A stretch of DNA of 29,031 nt from the NCBI GenBank assembly GCA_035626155.1, contig DASPOF010000064.1:1-29031 (forward strand), given 5' to 3'. The number at the start of each line of letters is the position of its first letter. The first letter of the stretch is position 1. Shown here one piece after another: positions 7,159 to 15,126 of the stretch. Source of the stretch: DASPOF01 sp035626155 (GTDB lineage Bacteria > Desulfobacterota > Binatia > Binatales > Binataceae). The notes beneath the pieces are model-generated. The model searched no databases. It was not told where the DNA came from and worked only from the letters and a program-made list of their open reading frames with translations. Made by a program: the position numbers and the translations under genes.

Positions 7159-7752
7159 ATGGAAGCAGTAACTGCTGTCACAGAAGCGAGGCGCCACGAG
7201 CTGCTGGCAAAGATTCTGCGCAGAGAGGTTGATGACGCTCGCGCCAGGGTACAGGAGCTTCGCCGGGAGCAGGATGAGGATTTCCTGCCGCCGCCGGGCG
7301 ATGAAATGGACGTCGCGCGTTCGCTAGCGGAGGTCGAAACTCACGCGAGCTTGATCGAGCGCGCCGAGGAGCGTCTCAAAGCCGCCCATTACGCGCTCGA
7401 GAGGCTCGATGAGGGCCGATACGGAATTTGCGCCCTCTGCGGTGAGGAGATCGCGATCGAGCGTCTGAGGACCGTGCCTTTCGCGCTCAACTGCATCGCA
7501 TGTCAGGAGCGCAGAAACCATGCTGCGCGGATCGGCGAGGGCGCGATGAGCAGGTCGTTTCGCCGGCGATGGACGATGCCGCTGGAGATGGACGAATCGC
7601 TCGAGGTCCAGGACACCGTCATGCAGCCGGAAGAAGCAGTCACCTTGCACGCTGAATCGCCATTCGGCCCCGAGGAGGGCGAACTCGAGGAGGCGGAGAT
7701 GGCTGCACCTCGCCGGCGGCGCGGAAGACCGCCCAAGCGAATGGCGAAGTAG
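7159..7752 (+). CDS. DksA/TraR-family zinc-finger protein with C-terminal AT-hook
   Basis: This 197-residue protein belongs to the DksA/TraR family, whose members enter the RNA polymerase secondary channel and adjust transcription initiation with ppGpp. An N-terminal coiled coil (about 8-85) carries the tip motif DEMDVA (Asp48-x-x-Asp51-x-Ala53), matching the DxxDxA of DksA. The four-Cys zinc finger is CALC (91-94) and CIAC (112-115) within GRYGICALCGEEIAIERL. After it comes an acidic linker (about 143-182) and a basic AT-hook-like tail, PRRRRGRPPKRMAK, at 184-197, not normally present in DksA. The ATG at 7159 is preceded by GAGGGG inside the end of the upstream gene. A role in stress transcription fits the neighbours; minor-groove DNA binding by the tail is inference. 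Confidence 0.85.
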   Translation: MEAVTAVTEARRHELLAKILRREVDDARARVQELRREQDEDFLPPPGDEMDVARSLAEVETHASLIERAEERLKAAHYALERLDEGRYGICALCGEEIAIERLRTVPFALNCIACQERRNHAARIGEGAMSRSFRRRWTMPLEMDESLEVQDTVMQPEEAVTLHAESPFGPEEGELEEAEMAAPRRRRGRPPKRMAK

Positions 7753-7797
7753 GAAGGAAAAAGGGAGGAGAAAAAGCAAACGAGCGTGTCTTGATGC

Positions 7798-7824
7798 GGC
7801 CCGGCTTCCTTTCCAAGCCGGGCC
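7798..7824 (+). terminator. GC hairpin after the DksA-type gene
   Basis: A perfect 10-bp stem (GGCCCGGCTT 7798-7807, AAGCCGGGCC 7815-7824) with a 7-nt loop lies 45 nt after the stop codon and about 55 nt before the universal stress gene. No T run follows on either strand. It is a possible I-shaped terminator or mRNA 3'-end stabiliser. Confidence 0.45.
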
Positions 7825-7879
7825 CGTGAAGTTCTCGAACTGAAGCCGGAGCGCGTCGGGGGAAAAGGACGTGTCCCGC

Positions 7880-8368
7880 ATGTTCAGTAAAATTCTTTGT
7901 CCAATTGATTTTGGTGAACAGTCGCTGGCAGCGCTCGATATTGCCTGCAAGCTTGCGCTCCAGAACGAGGCGCCGCTCTATGTGATGACCGTCGCTCCGC
8001 TCATGACCGGCGTAGCAGAGGTGTCACCGGTGCCGATCGATCCCTATCTTTACGCGGAACGGACGGCCAGCGAGCGCCTTGTAAGGATCGCGCGTGCCCG
8101 GGTCCCGGGTAATATCCTCTACGAAACCTTGATCGTGGCGGGAGATGCGGCCACCGGAATCCTCAACGTCGTACGACAGACGGGCGCCGACTTGATCGTG
8201 ATGGGCACACACGGACGCACCGGCGTCAGGCATCTTGTTCTCGGCAGCGTCGCCGAACGGGTGGTCCGCGAATCGCCCGTACCCGTGCTGACAGTTCATG
8301 CGAAGCAGGAGACCGAGGAATCCGCGGACCAGCCCTCGCGCTCGGCCGCAAAAGATGCGGTGAGCTGA
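7880..8368 (+). CDS. universal stress protein, UspA family (copy 1)
   Basis: This 162-residue single-domain universal stress protein has a Rossmann-like alpha/beta fold. It begins MFSKILCPIDFGEQS, with the conserved Asp10 of the nucleotide site. The ATP-binding pattern G-2x-G-9x-G-S is present in MGTHGRTGVRHLVLGSVAE, and PVPVLTV ends the fold, followed by a 20-residue polar tail. ATP-binding Usp proteins act as energy- and stress-linked regulators. The ATG at 7880 is preferred over the upstream GTG at 7871, since AAGGA ends one base before the GTG but lies about 10 nt before the ATG. It sits between the hibernation genes and formate dehydrogenase. Two further Usp genes occur in this window. 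Confidence 0.92.
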   Translation: MFSKILCPIDFGEQSLAALDIACKLALQNEAPLYVMTVAPLMTGVAEVSPVPIDPYLYAERTASERLVRIARARVPGNILYETLIVAGDAATGILNVVRQTGADLIVMGTHGRTGVRHLVLGSVAERVVRESPVPVLTVHAKQETEESADQPSRSAAKDAVS

Positions 8369-8635
8369 TCCGGGTCGATGCCTCCCGGCCTCCTCGAATC
8401 GTCCGCCGTCCGTCCAAATCATCTGGTCCAGATCCAGGCTCCGGGTGTCGCGACCGGCTGGCCCTCGGCTCCCAGCCTGCCGGGAGGTTGGCGCGAAGCG
8501 CATGGAGGATGTACAAATACTCATCGCCGAGCTGCACGGCCCAACCGCTCTTGAAGGACCAGGATCGTTGATTGCGCCGGCTCGGCCGAATCTCTGAGAC
8601 GAGCCTTATGCGCGCGGGAAACCGGCGAAATATGC
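8369..8635. other. intergenic region before the formate dehydrogenase operon
   Basis: This gap of 267 bp should hold the fds promoter, but no convincing -35/-10 pair, FNR box or riboswitch was recognised. One 31-codon frame starting at 8501 is open but has no family resemblance. GC-rich, partly self-complementary sequence is present around 8455-8485. Confidence 0.4.
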
Positions 8636-9133
8636 ATGATCCCGGCGCGGCCAGCCGTGCCTAATCCTCGCGCATACGAATCCGAGACCGTGCTCGCGAT
8701 CGCAACCGGCCTCAAGGCGGAGCGCGGAGCGCTGATGCTGGTTCTTCATGAGGTGCACCGCCGCCTCGGTTTTATCCCGCGCGAGAGCGTGGCCGACATC
8801 GCGCAGGTCCTCAATCTTTCGCAGGCCGAGGTTCACGGCGTAATTTCCTTCTACCGCGATTTTCGCTGGACGCCGCCGGGTCGCCATCGGATCCAGGTCT
8901 GCCGGGCGGAGTCGTGCCAGGCGATGGGAGCGGTGGACCTCGCGGCGCATGTCAGCAAGCGCCTCGGCATCGGGTTCGGTGAGACCAGCGACGACCGAGG
9001 ATTCACGCTCGAACCGGCGTATTGCCTGGGGAATTGCGGATGTTCCCCGGCGATCGTGATCGACGGGCAAATTCACGGACGCGTGAGCACCGCCGGCTTC
9101 GATGAGATGCTGGCGCGCCTGAGGAAGGGTTAG
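8636..9133 (+). CDS. fdsG: NAD-dependent formate dehydrogenase gamma subunit (NuoE-like)
   Basis: This 165-residue protein has the thioredoxin-like [2Fe-2S] fold shared by NuoE and FdsG, which carries electrons in the diaphorase part of the soluble formate dehydrogenase. The helical N-terminus contains LMLVLHEVHRRLGFIP and VHGVISFYRDF. Cluster ligands are Cys89 and Cys94 (CRAESC) and Cys130 and Cys134 (CLGNC), spaced as in the family. FdsG, FdsB and FdsA together resemble the N-module of complex I joined to a molybdenum hydrolyase-type catalytic subunit. The order here, with the NuoF-like and molybdopterin genes next and a delta subunit last, makes FdsG much more likely than a complex I or hydrogenase NuoE. 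The stop overlaps the next start in TAGTG. Confidence 0.93.
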   Translation: MIPARPAVPNPRAYESETVLAIATGLKAERGALMLVLHEVHRRLGFIPRESVADIAQVLNLSQAEVHGVISFYRDFRWTPPGRHRIQVCRAESCQAMGAVDLAAHVSKRLGIGFGETSDDRGFTLEPAYCLGNCGCSPAIVIDGQIHGRVSTAGFDEMLARLRKG

Positions 9134-10710
9134 TGGCGGCGGTCGTTTACGTCCCGGCGGATTCGAGCGCCCTGTCGGTGGGCGCAGAGGCGGTTTCCCG
9201 CGCGATCGCCGATGAAGCGGCTCGGCGCGAGACCGATTTGCGGATCGTGCGCAACGGCTCGCGCGGGATGTTCTTTGCCGAGCCGATGGTAGAAGTCGAG
9301 ACCCCCGCCGGTCGCATCGCCTACGGGCCGATCTCGCCCGCCGACGTCCCATCCCTGTTCGATCGCGATTTCCTTGGCGGCCGGGACCATCCGCTCAATC
9401 TTGGCCGCACCGAGGAAATTCCATTTCTCAAGAACCAGCAGCGGCTCACCTTTGCGCGGGCCGGTGTTACGGACCCGCTCTCGCTCGATGATTACATCGC
9501 CCACGGCGGTTACGCGGCGCTTCGACGGAGCACCGTGATGACGCCGCGGGCAATCGTCGATGAGGTCGCCAAATCGGAACTCAGAGGACGCGGCGGCGCG
9601 GGGTTCCCCACCGGAATCAAATGGCGGACCGCGGCCGAGACCGCAGCGGACGTAAAGTACGTCGTTTGTAACGGCGATGAGGGCGATTCGGGCACATTCT
9701 CCGATCGCATGATCATGGAAGGCGACCCCTTCCTCTTGCTCGAGGGGATGACGATCGCGGGCGCCGCCCTCGGCGCGACCGAGGGATTCATCTACGTCCG
9801 CTCGGAGTATCCGAGCGCGTATCGAGCGCTGGGCGTTGCGATTCAGACGGCTTGCGGCCGCGGCTACCTGGGCCGGAACATCCTCGGCTCCGGCCGCAGC
9901 TTCGAAGTGCATCTTCGGCTCGGCGCCGGCTCGTACGTGTGCGGCGAGGAAACCGCGATGCTCGAGAGTATCGAGGGCAGGCGCGGGATAGTCCGGGCAA
10001 AACCGCCCGTGCCCGCGATCAGCGGGCTCTTCGGAAAGCCCACGATCATCAACAACGTGGTCACGTTCGCATCGGTCCCGCCAATTTTCGACCGGGGCGC
10101 CGATGCCTATCGTGCGATGGGCGTGGGCCGATCGCGCGGCACATCTCCGTTTCAAATCGGCGGCAACGTCAAGCGCCCCGGTCTGGTCGAGGTCCCATTC
10201 GGAATCACGATTCGCGAGCTGGTGTTCGATTACGGCGGCGGTACCGCCAGCGGACGCCCATTGCGCGCGGTCCAGGTTGGCGGTCCTCTGGGCGCTTACT
10301 TCCCGCCGGACAGGCTCGACACCTCATTGGATTACGAGACGATCGAGGCGTCGGGAGGCACGCTCGGTCACGGCGGGGTCGTAGTCTCTGATGACTCAGT
10401 CAATATGGCGGCAATGGCAAGATACGCGATGGAGTTCTGCGCGCTCGAGTCGTGCGGGAAATGCACGCCGTGCCGGATCGGCTCGGTGCGCGGGATGGAG
10501 GTAATCGATCGAATCGTGAATCGCCGCGCCGCGCGCGAGAACCTCGATCTGCTGCGCGACCTGTGCGACACGCTCAGGCACGCATCGCTGTGCGCGCTCG
10601 GCGGCCTGACGCCGCTCCCGGTATTGAGCGCGCTCAAGTATTTCCCCGAGGATTTTGGTCTCACGTCTGCGGACGTTGTCTCGCTGGCGGAGAGCCCGGC
10701 AGCAAGCTGA
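9133..10710 (+). CDS. fdsB: NAD-dependent formate dehydrogenase beta subunit (NuoF-like, FMN and NAD site)
   Basis: This 525-residue flavoprotein passes electrons from the iron-sulfur chain to NAD+. The N-terminal part (about 1-95) is a degenerate thioredoxin-like domain without cluster cysteines, as in FdsB. The NuoF core starts near 115. It holds the glycine-rich FMN/NADH loop RGRGGAGFPTGIKW (151-164), CNGDEGDSGTFSDR (179-192), and GSYVCGEETAMLESIEG (267-283), then an SLBB-like region. The [4Fe-4S] ligands are ESCGKCTPCRIG (Cys441, 444, 447) and Cys487 in SLCALGG. GDSG instead of the EPG of complex I NuoF is typical of the formate dehydrogenase branch. The start is GTG at 9133, overlapping the fdsG stop by one base with GAGGAAGGG upstream. 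It is cotranscribed with fdsG and fdsA. Confidence 0.94.
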   Translation: MAAVVYVPADSSALSVGAEAVSRAIADEAARRETDLRIVRNGSRGMFFAEPMVEVETPAGRIAYGPISPADVPSLFDRDFLGGRDHPLNLGRTEEIPFLKNQQRLTFARAGVTDPLSLDDYIAHGGYAALRRSTVMTPRAIVDEVAKSELRGRGGAGFPTGIKWRTAAETAADVKYVVCNGDEGDSGTFSDRMIMEGDPFLLLEGMTIAGAALGATEGFIYVRSEYPSAYRALGVAIQTACGRGYLGRNILGSGRSFEVHLRLGAGSYVCGEETAMLESIEGRRGIVRAKPPVPAISGLFGKPTIINNVVTFASVPPIFDRGADAYRAMGVGRSRGTSPFQIGGNVKRPGLVEVPFGITIRELVFDYGGGTASGRPLRAVQVGGPLGAYFPPDRLDTSLDYETIEASGGTLGHGGVVVSDDSVNMAAMARYAMEFCALESCGKCTPCRIGSVRGMEVIDRIVNRRAARENLDLLRDLCDTLRHASLCALGGLTPLPVLSALKYFPEDFGLTSADVVSLAESPAAS

Positions 10711-10722
10711 GGGGCAGGCCCG

Positions 10723-13524
10723 ATGCGATCGAGAGGCGATCACGATTACGGGACACCGGCGGGGCGGGCCGATGCGCCGCGGGTGACGCTCGAAATCGAC
10801 GGGCGTCCCGTGGAGGTGCCGCAGGGGACTTCCGTGATGCGCGCGGCCGCCATGCTCGAAATCAGCATCCCGCGGCTGTGCGCAACCGATTCCCTCGAAC
10901 CGTTCGGCTCGTGCCGCCTGTGCATCGTCGAGATCGAGGGCCGCAAGGGATACCCGGCCTCCTGCACGACGCCGGTCAGCGGAGGGATGCGGGTGCGGAC
11001 CGAGTCGCCGAGACTCGCGCAACTGCGGCGCAACGTGATGGAGCTCTACGTCTCCGACCATCCGCTCGACTGCCTGATCTGCCCGGCCAACGGCAACTGC
11101 GAGTTCCAGGATATGGCGGCATACGCCGGAGTGCGCGAAGTCCGTTACGGCAGCGATGGCGCGAATCATCTGGCTCGGGCCAAGGATTCGTCGAATCCGT
11201 ATTTTACGTTCGATCCGGCACGATGCATCGTCTGTTCGCGATGCGTCCGCGCGTGCGAGGAAATCCAGGGAACGTTCGCGCTCACTATCGATAGCCGCGG
11301 CTTCGCCTCCGCAATCACGCCCGGCCCCGCGCGCGCGTTCTCCGATTCCGAGTGCGTATCCTGCGGCGCATGCGTCTATGCGTGCCCGACCGCGGCGCTC
11401 ACCGAGAAATCCGTCATCGATCGCGGCCTGCCCACGCACCGAGTGCTCACCACCTGCGGGTACTGCGGGGTCGGATGCACGTTTCAGGTCGAGATGAAGG
11501 GCGATGCGATAGTGAGGATGGCGCCGGACCGCGAGGGGCGCGCAAATCACGCTCATGCGTGCGTGAAGGGCCGTTTTTCCTGGGGCTTCGCGACCCATCC
11601 GGATCGCGCTCGCCATCCTCTCATCCGCGACCGCATCGATCAGCCCTGGCGCGAAGTCTCATGGGAGGAAGCAATCGCGTTTGCCGCCGCGGGATTCGAG
11701 CGCATCAAGAAGAAATTCGGTCCGGGCGCGATCGGCGGGCTCACCTCGTCGCGATGCACCAACGAGGAAGTGTACCTGGTGCAGAAGCTGGTGCGCGCGG
11801 CGTTCGGCAGCAACAACGTCGATAATTGCGCGCGGCTGTGCCACGCCCCGACCGGCTACGGACTCGGGGTTGCGTTCGGCACCGGAGCCGCCACCCAGGA
11901 CTTCGACTCGGTGCTTGCTGCCGACGTGATCGTGGTCGTGGGCGCCAACCCGACCGAGGGTCATCCGGTGATGGGCGCGATGATCAAGCGGCGCGTCCGC
12001 GAGGGCGCTCAATTGATCGTGGTCGATCCGCGTGCGGTCGAGATGGCGCGGCTGCCTCACGTCGAGGCCGCCTTCCATCTCAATCTCCGGCCCGGGACCA
12101 ACGTTGCGCTAATCAACGCATTCGCGCACGTCGCGGTAACCGAGAATCTCGCCCGCCAGGATTTCATCGCCGCCCGATGCGACCCGCGCGAGTATGCGGC
12201 ATGGCGCAAGTTCATCGCCGAGCCGCGCAACTCGCCCGAGGCCGTCGCGGAAATCACCGGCGTTCCCGCCAGCGAGATCCGCGCCGCGGCCCGGATGTAC
12301 GCAACCGCGCGAAATGCCGGGATCTATTACGGCCTCGGCGTGACCGAACACAGCCAGGGCAGCACCACCGTGCTCGCGATGGCGAATCTGGCGATGGCGA
12401 CCGGGAACGTCGGCCGCGCGGGCGTCGGCATCAATCCGCTGCGAGGGCAGAACAACGTGCAGGGCGCCTGCGACATGGGGTCCTTCCCGCACGAGTTCAC
12501 CGGATACCGTCACGTGTCCGACGCGGCAACTCGCGCGGCGTTCGAGCGCGCCTGGGGCGTCGCGCTCGATCCCGAACCGGGGCTGCGCATTACGAACATG
12601 TGGGATGCCGCCCTGGCGGGGAGCTTCAAGGGGCTCTATATCCAGGGCGAAGACCCGGCGCAGTCCGAGCCCGACCTCCATCACGTGAAAGCTGCGCTGC
12701 GCGCGATGGACTTCGTGGTCATGCAGGACCTGTTCCTCAATCAGACCTCGGAGTTCGCTCACGTCTTCCTGCCCGGCTCATCATTTCTCGAAAAAGACGG
12801 AACCTTTACGAACTCGGAGCGGCGCATCTCTCGGATACGCAGGGTGATACCGCCGGCCGGCGGTAAAGCCGATTGGGAAATCACCTGCGAACTCGCAACC
12901 GCACTCGGGTACCCGATGCGTTACTCGCACCCGTCCGAGATCATGGATGAGATCGCGCGGCTGACCCCCGCCTTCGCGGGCGTGTCCTACGCGAAGCTCG
13001 ATCGCGCCGGCGGCATCCAGTGGCCGTGCAACGATACGGCGCGCGATGGCACGCCGATCATGCACGTCGGCGCCTTCGTGCGCGGAAAAGGCAGGTTCAC
13101 GATCACCGAGTATGTGCCAACCGAAGAGAAGACCAGCGAGGAGTTCCCGCTGATCCTGACCACCGGACGCATCCTGACTCAGCACAATGCAGGGACCCAG
13201 ACTCGCCGCACGCCGAATGTCGTGATCGATTCGGAAGACCTGCTCGAAATCCACCCGCACGACGCACAACAGCGCGGGATTCGCGACGGCGCGCTGGTTG
13301 AGGTGAGGAGCCGCAAGGGAGCAACCCGCCTGCGCGCGGAAATCTCGGAGCGAGTCCAACCCGGCGTCGTCTATACGACGTTTCATTATCCCGAATCGCA
13401 GATTAACGTGCTGACGACGGAGAATTCCGACTGGGCAACCAATTGCCCGGAATACAAGGTCACTGCCGTCGAGGTCATGCCCGCGATCGGTGCGACCGAA
13501 GCGAATCGGAGCGTAACCCACTGA
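10723..13524 (+). CDS. fdsA: NAD-dependent formate dehydrogenase alpha subunit, molybdopterin catalytic
   Basis: This 933-residue catalytic subunit oxidises formate to CO2 at a bis-MGD molybdenum (or tungsten) centre. The N-terminal region is NuoG-like: [2Fe-2S] ligands Cys53, 64, 67 and 81; His113, Cys117, 120 and 126 in DHPLDCLICPANGNC; and two ferredoxin-type sets (Cys168, 171, 174, 178 and Cys211, 214, 217, 221). The catalytic part has its own [4Fe-4S] site (Cys245, 248, 252, 280). The active site VDNCARLCHAPTG has metal ligand Cys373 and His374, so it uses cysteine rather than selenocysteine. A molydopterin-dinucleotide-binding domain closes the protein (about 800-920, TTGRILTQHNAGTQTRR). 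It lies 12 bp after fdsB. The enzyme should be cytosolic and possibly reversible. No fdhD or molybdopterin-guanylyl transferase gene lies nearby. Confidence 0.95.
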   Translation: MRSRGDHDYGTPAGRADAPRVTLEIDGRPVEVPQGTSVMRAAAMLEISIPRLCATDSLEPFGSCRLCIVEIEGRKGYPASCTTPVSGGMRVRTESPRLAQLRRNVMELYVSDHPLDCLICPANGNCEFQDMAAYAGVREVRYGSDGANHLARAKDSSNPYFTFDPARCIVCSRCVRACEEIQGTFALTIDSRGFASAITPGPARAFSDSECVSCGACVYACPTAALTEKSVIDRGLPTHRVLTTCGYCGVGCTFQVEMKGDAIVRMAPDREGRANHAHACVKGRFSWGFATHPDRARHPLIRDRIDQPWREVSWEEAIAFAAAGFERIKKKFGPGAIGGLTSSRCTNEEVYLVQKLVRAAFGSNNVDNCARLCHAPTGYGLGVAFGTGAATQDFDSVLAADVIVVVGANPTEGHPVMGAMIKRRVREGAQLIVVDPRAVEMARLPHVEAAFHLNLRPGTNVALINAFAHVAVTENLARQDFIAARCDPREYAAWRKFIAEPRNSPEAVAEITGVPASEIRAAARMYATARNAGIYYGLGVTEHSQGSTTVLAMANLAMATGNVGRAGVGINPLRGQNNVQGACDMGSFPHEFTGYRHVSDAATRAAFERAWGVALDPEPGLRITNMWDAALAGSFKGLYIQGEDPAQSEPDLHHVKAALRAMDFVVMQDLFLNQTSEFAHVFLPGSSFLEKDGTFTNSERRISRIRRVIPPAGGKADWEITCELATALGYPMRYSHPSEIMDEIARLTPAFAGVSYAKLDRAGGIQWPCNDTARDGTPIMHVGAFVRGKGRFTITEYVPTEEKTSEEFPLILTTGRILTQHNAGTQTRRTPNVVIDSEDLLEIHPHDAQQRGIRDGALVEVRSRKGATRLRAEISERVQPGVVYTTFHYPESQINVLTTENSDWATNCPEYKVTAVEVMPAIGATEANRSVTH

Positions 13525-13563
13525 ACCAGGCGCGCATGCGCCCCGAGCGAAGGACAAAGCAAG

Positions 13564-13791
13564 GTGGACATCCCGCGGCTCGTCAAGATGGCAAATGGAA
13601 TCGGCGCATACTTCGAGGCGTATCCCGACCGCCAACAGGCGGTGAACGGCGTCGCGGACCATCTCCGAAGATTCTGGGAGCCGCGGATGCGCCGGGAGCT
13701 AGTGGATTACATCCGCCGCGGCGACGGGAGCTTGCGCAAGGTAGTGCTGGAGGCCGCGGCGATTCTCGAAAAAGAGGCGGCCGCCGATTGA
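13564..13791 (+). CDS. fdsD: NAD-dependent formate dehydrogenase delta subunit
   Basis: This 75-residue protein matches the short FdsD family found at the end of fds operons: LVKMANGIGAYFEAYPDRQQ, then VADHLRRFWEPRMRRELVDY. The family helps assembly or stability of the soluble formate dehydrogenase. The start is a GTG at 13564, with GAAGGA about 10 nt upstream. It lies 39 bp after fdsA, completing the order G-B-A-D; the fdsC/fdhD gene that sits between A and D in Cupriavidus-type operons is absent. The C-terminal helix (ILEKEAAAD) is short and acidic. Confidence 0.9.
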   Translation: MDIPRLVKMANGIGAYFEAYPDRQQAVNGVADHLRRFWEPRMRRELVDYIRRGDGSLRKVVLEAAAILEKEAAAD

Positions 13792-13878
13792 GGAATCGCC
13801 GGTTTCGCACGCCACATCGAATACGGCTAAAATTCAGCGAGAGTTCTATCGAATCGACGGGGGAGCCGGGATCAGCCG

Positions 13879-13888
13879 TGAAATTTCA
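13879..13888. promoter_or_regulatory. 10-bp palindrome upstream of the second usp gene
   Basis: TGAAATTTCA is a perfect palindrome about 50 nt before the usp start, and a TAGAAT -10-like hexamer follows at about 13905. It could be an operator. A palindrome this short is weak evidence on its own. Confidence 0.2.
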
Positions 13889-13939
13889 GCGGCTCAATTG
13901 ATGCTAGAATGAACCTGTCCAATCCTTGAGGTGAGTGTG

Positions 13940-14356
13940 GTGGAACCACTTTTCAAGAAAATCCTTTGCCCGATCGACTTCAGCCGCATTTCGATACCAG
14001 CGATCGAATTGGCGCGGAAAATCGCCCTGCGAAATGACGCCATGATCGTCCTCCTGTACGTGGTCGCGACTCCCGATCCCGTCCAATCGCAGCACGAACT
14101 CGAACGCGATGTCGTACTCAACGGACTGCGCGGGGTCGCGCACAAATGGCTCGAGGGAAAGGTTCGATATGACATCGTGGTCCGCAGCGGTGAGCCCGCC
14201 GCAACCATCGTGGAGGCCGAGCGGCAATTGGACGTCGATGCGGTCGTGATGGCGACCCACGGCCGGACCGAATTGAACGACGTGAGACTCGGAAGCGTTA
14301 CCGAGCAGGTCGTGCGCCGCTCCACGTGCCCGGTGATTACCTTGCGGCCTCAATGA
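13940..14356 (+). CDS. universal stress protein, UspA family (copy 2)
   Basis: This universal stress protein of about 138 residues begins MEPLFKKILCPIDFSRIS, with the conserved Asp after CPI. Its nucleotide loop, MATHGRTELNDVRLGSVTE, keeps the G-2x-G-9x-G-S pattern only in part: the glycine two residues after Arg is replaced (RTELN), so ATP binding may be weaker. It ends CPVITLRPQ. Several in-frame GTG codons are possible; GTG at 13940 has the best spacing (8 nt) from GAGG at 13928-13931, and a frame from 13931 would run through the ribosome binding site. It lies between fdsD and the second hsp20 and probably forms a unit with the latter, 59 bp downstream. Confidence 0.9.
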   Translation: MEPLFKKILCPIDFSRISIPAIELARKIALRNDAMIVLLYVVATPDPVQSQHELERDVVLNGLRGVAHKWLEGKVRYDIVVRSGEPAATIVEAERQLDVDAVVMATHGRTELNDVRLGSVTEQVVRRSTCPVITLRPQ

Positions 14357-14415
14357 ACGCCGTCGAGCCGGGGGAAAATTCGCCCCTCCCGAAGAAAAAA
14401 TAGGAGGACAGGACA

Positions 14416-14913
14416 ATGGCATTGATGGAGCGATGGAATCCATCAAGGGAATTGGAGAAATTCCGCCACGATTTTGACGACCTGCTCGAACGGCTCGGCT
14501 TCGAGCATGGCCGTTTGATGGAATGGGAGCCCATCTCCCGGCACCCGGCGATAGAGTCGTACGTCGATGGCGACAAGTTCATCGTGCGCCTCGATGTGCC
14601 CGGGATCGACCCCAAGGACATCGACATAAAGGTTGCCGGCGATGTCCTCACGGTCAAAGGATCGCGCGAGGAGAAGCGAGAAACTGAAAAGCCTCACTAT
14701 TTTCAGCGCGAAGTGCGTTACGGCTCATTCGAGCGCAGCATCTCGCTGCCCGCGGGAATAAAGGCCGAGGACCTGAAGGCCATCTTCAGTCACGGCGTGC
14801 TCGAGCTTTCGGCGCCGATGCCGAAGGAGGCGGCGCCCAAGGCGATCAAGGTTCAGATCGAGCGCGCGGAAACAAAGAAACCCGCGGGCGGCAAGAAAGC
14901 TCCTCAAGAGTGA
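14416..14913 (+). CDS. hsp20: small heat shock protein, Hsp20 family (copy 2)
   Basis: This 165-residue Hsp20/alpha-crystallin holdase has an N-terminal arm (WNPSRELEKFRHDFDDLLER) followed by a crystallin domain at about 44-142. Visible blocks are IESYVDGDKFIVRLDVPGID, VAGDVLTVKGSREEK, YGSFERSISLPAGI and the signature AIFSHGVLELSAPMP. A Lys/Ala-rich tail (KKPAGGKKAPQE) ends it, with KAIKVQIE giving a near I-x-I context. The start is supported by AGGAGG at 14402-14407. It is a paralogue of copy 1 at 6022, and both copies neighbour a Usp gene, which suggests block duplication or shared stress control. Confidence 0.95.
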   Translation: MALMERWNPSRELEKFRHDFDDLLERLGFEHGRLMEWEPISRHPAIESYVDGDKFIVRLDVPGIDPKDIDIKVAGDVLTVKGSREEKRETEKPHYFQREVRYGSFERSISLPAGIKAEDLKAIFSHGVLELSAPMPKEAAPKAIKVQIERAETKKPAGGKKAPQE

Positions 14914-15126
14914 TTTGGCGCGCCACTCGGCCGCAGACGCGGGCCCGATCGCATAGTTGCTAATCGCGCGATCACGAACTCGCAACACACTCTGTAATAA
15001 GTAGTCTCGCTCGGCCTGTTAGCCGCTCCGCTTTCCTCTTTTAAACCGAACTTAACGCCGCCGCGATTCCACGATCATAGCCCTCTACTAGTCTGCCCCG
15101 CCTAACCCGAGACTAAGGAGGAGCAT

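Noticed and set aside
7910..7925. TTGAT-like sequence resembling half an FNR/CRP box
   Set aside because: It lies inside the first codons of a usp gene, and the matching ATCAA half is missing.
8501..8596. 31-codon frame with an ATG before the fds operon
   Set aside because: It is too short to support, with no recognisable relative; a GGAGG-like context is absent at proper spacing.
9130..11616. Long minus-strand frames of 341 and 406 codons opposite fdsB and fdsA
   Set aside because: They are rich in Arg, His and Ala, lack any domain pattern, and lie opposite well-conserved subunits.
12109..13662. Minus-strand frames opposite fdsA and fdsD
   Set aside because: They are antisense shadows; the sense genes have complete cluster and active-site motifs.
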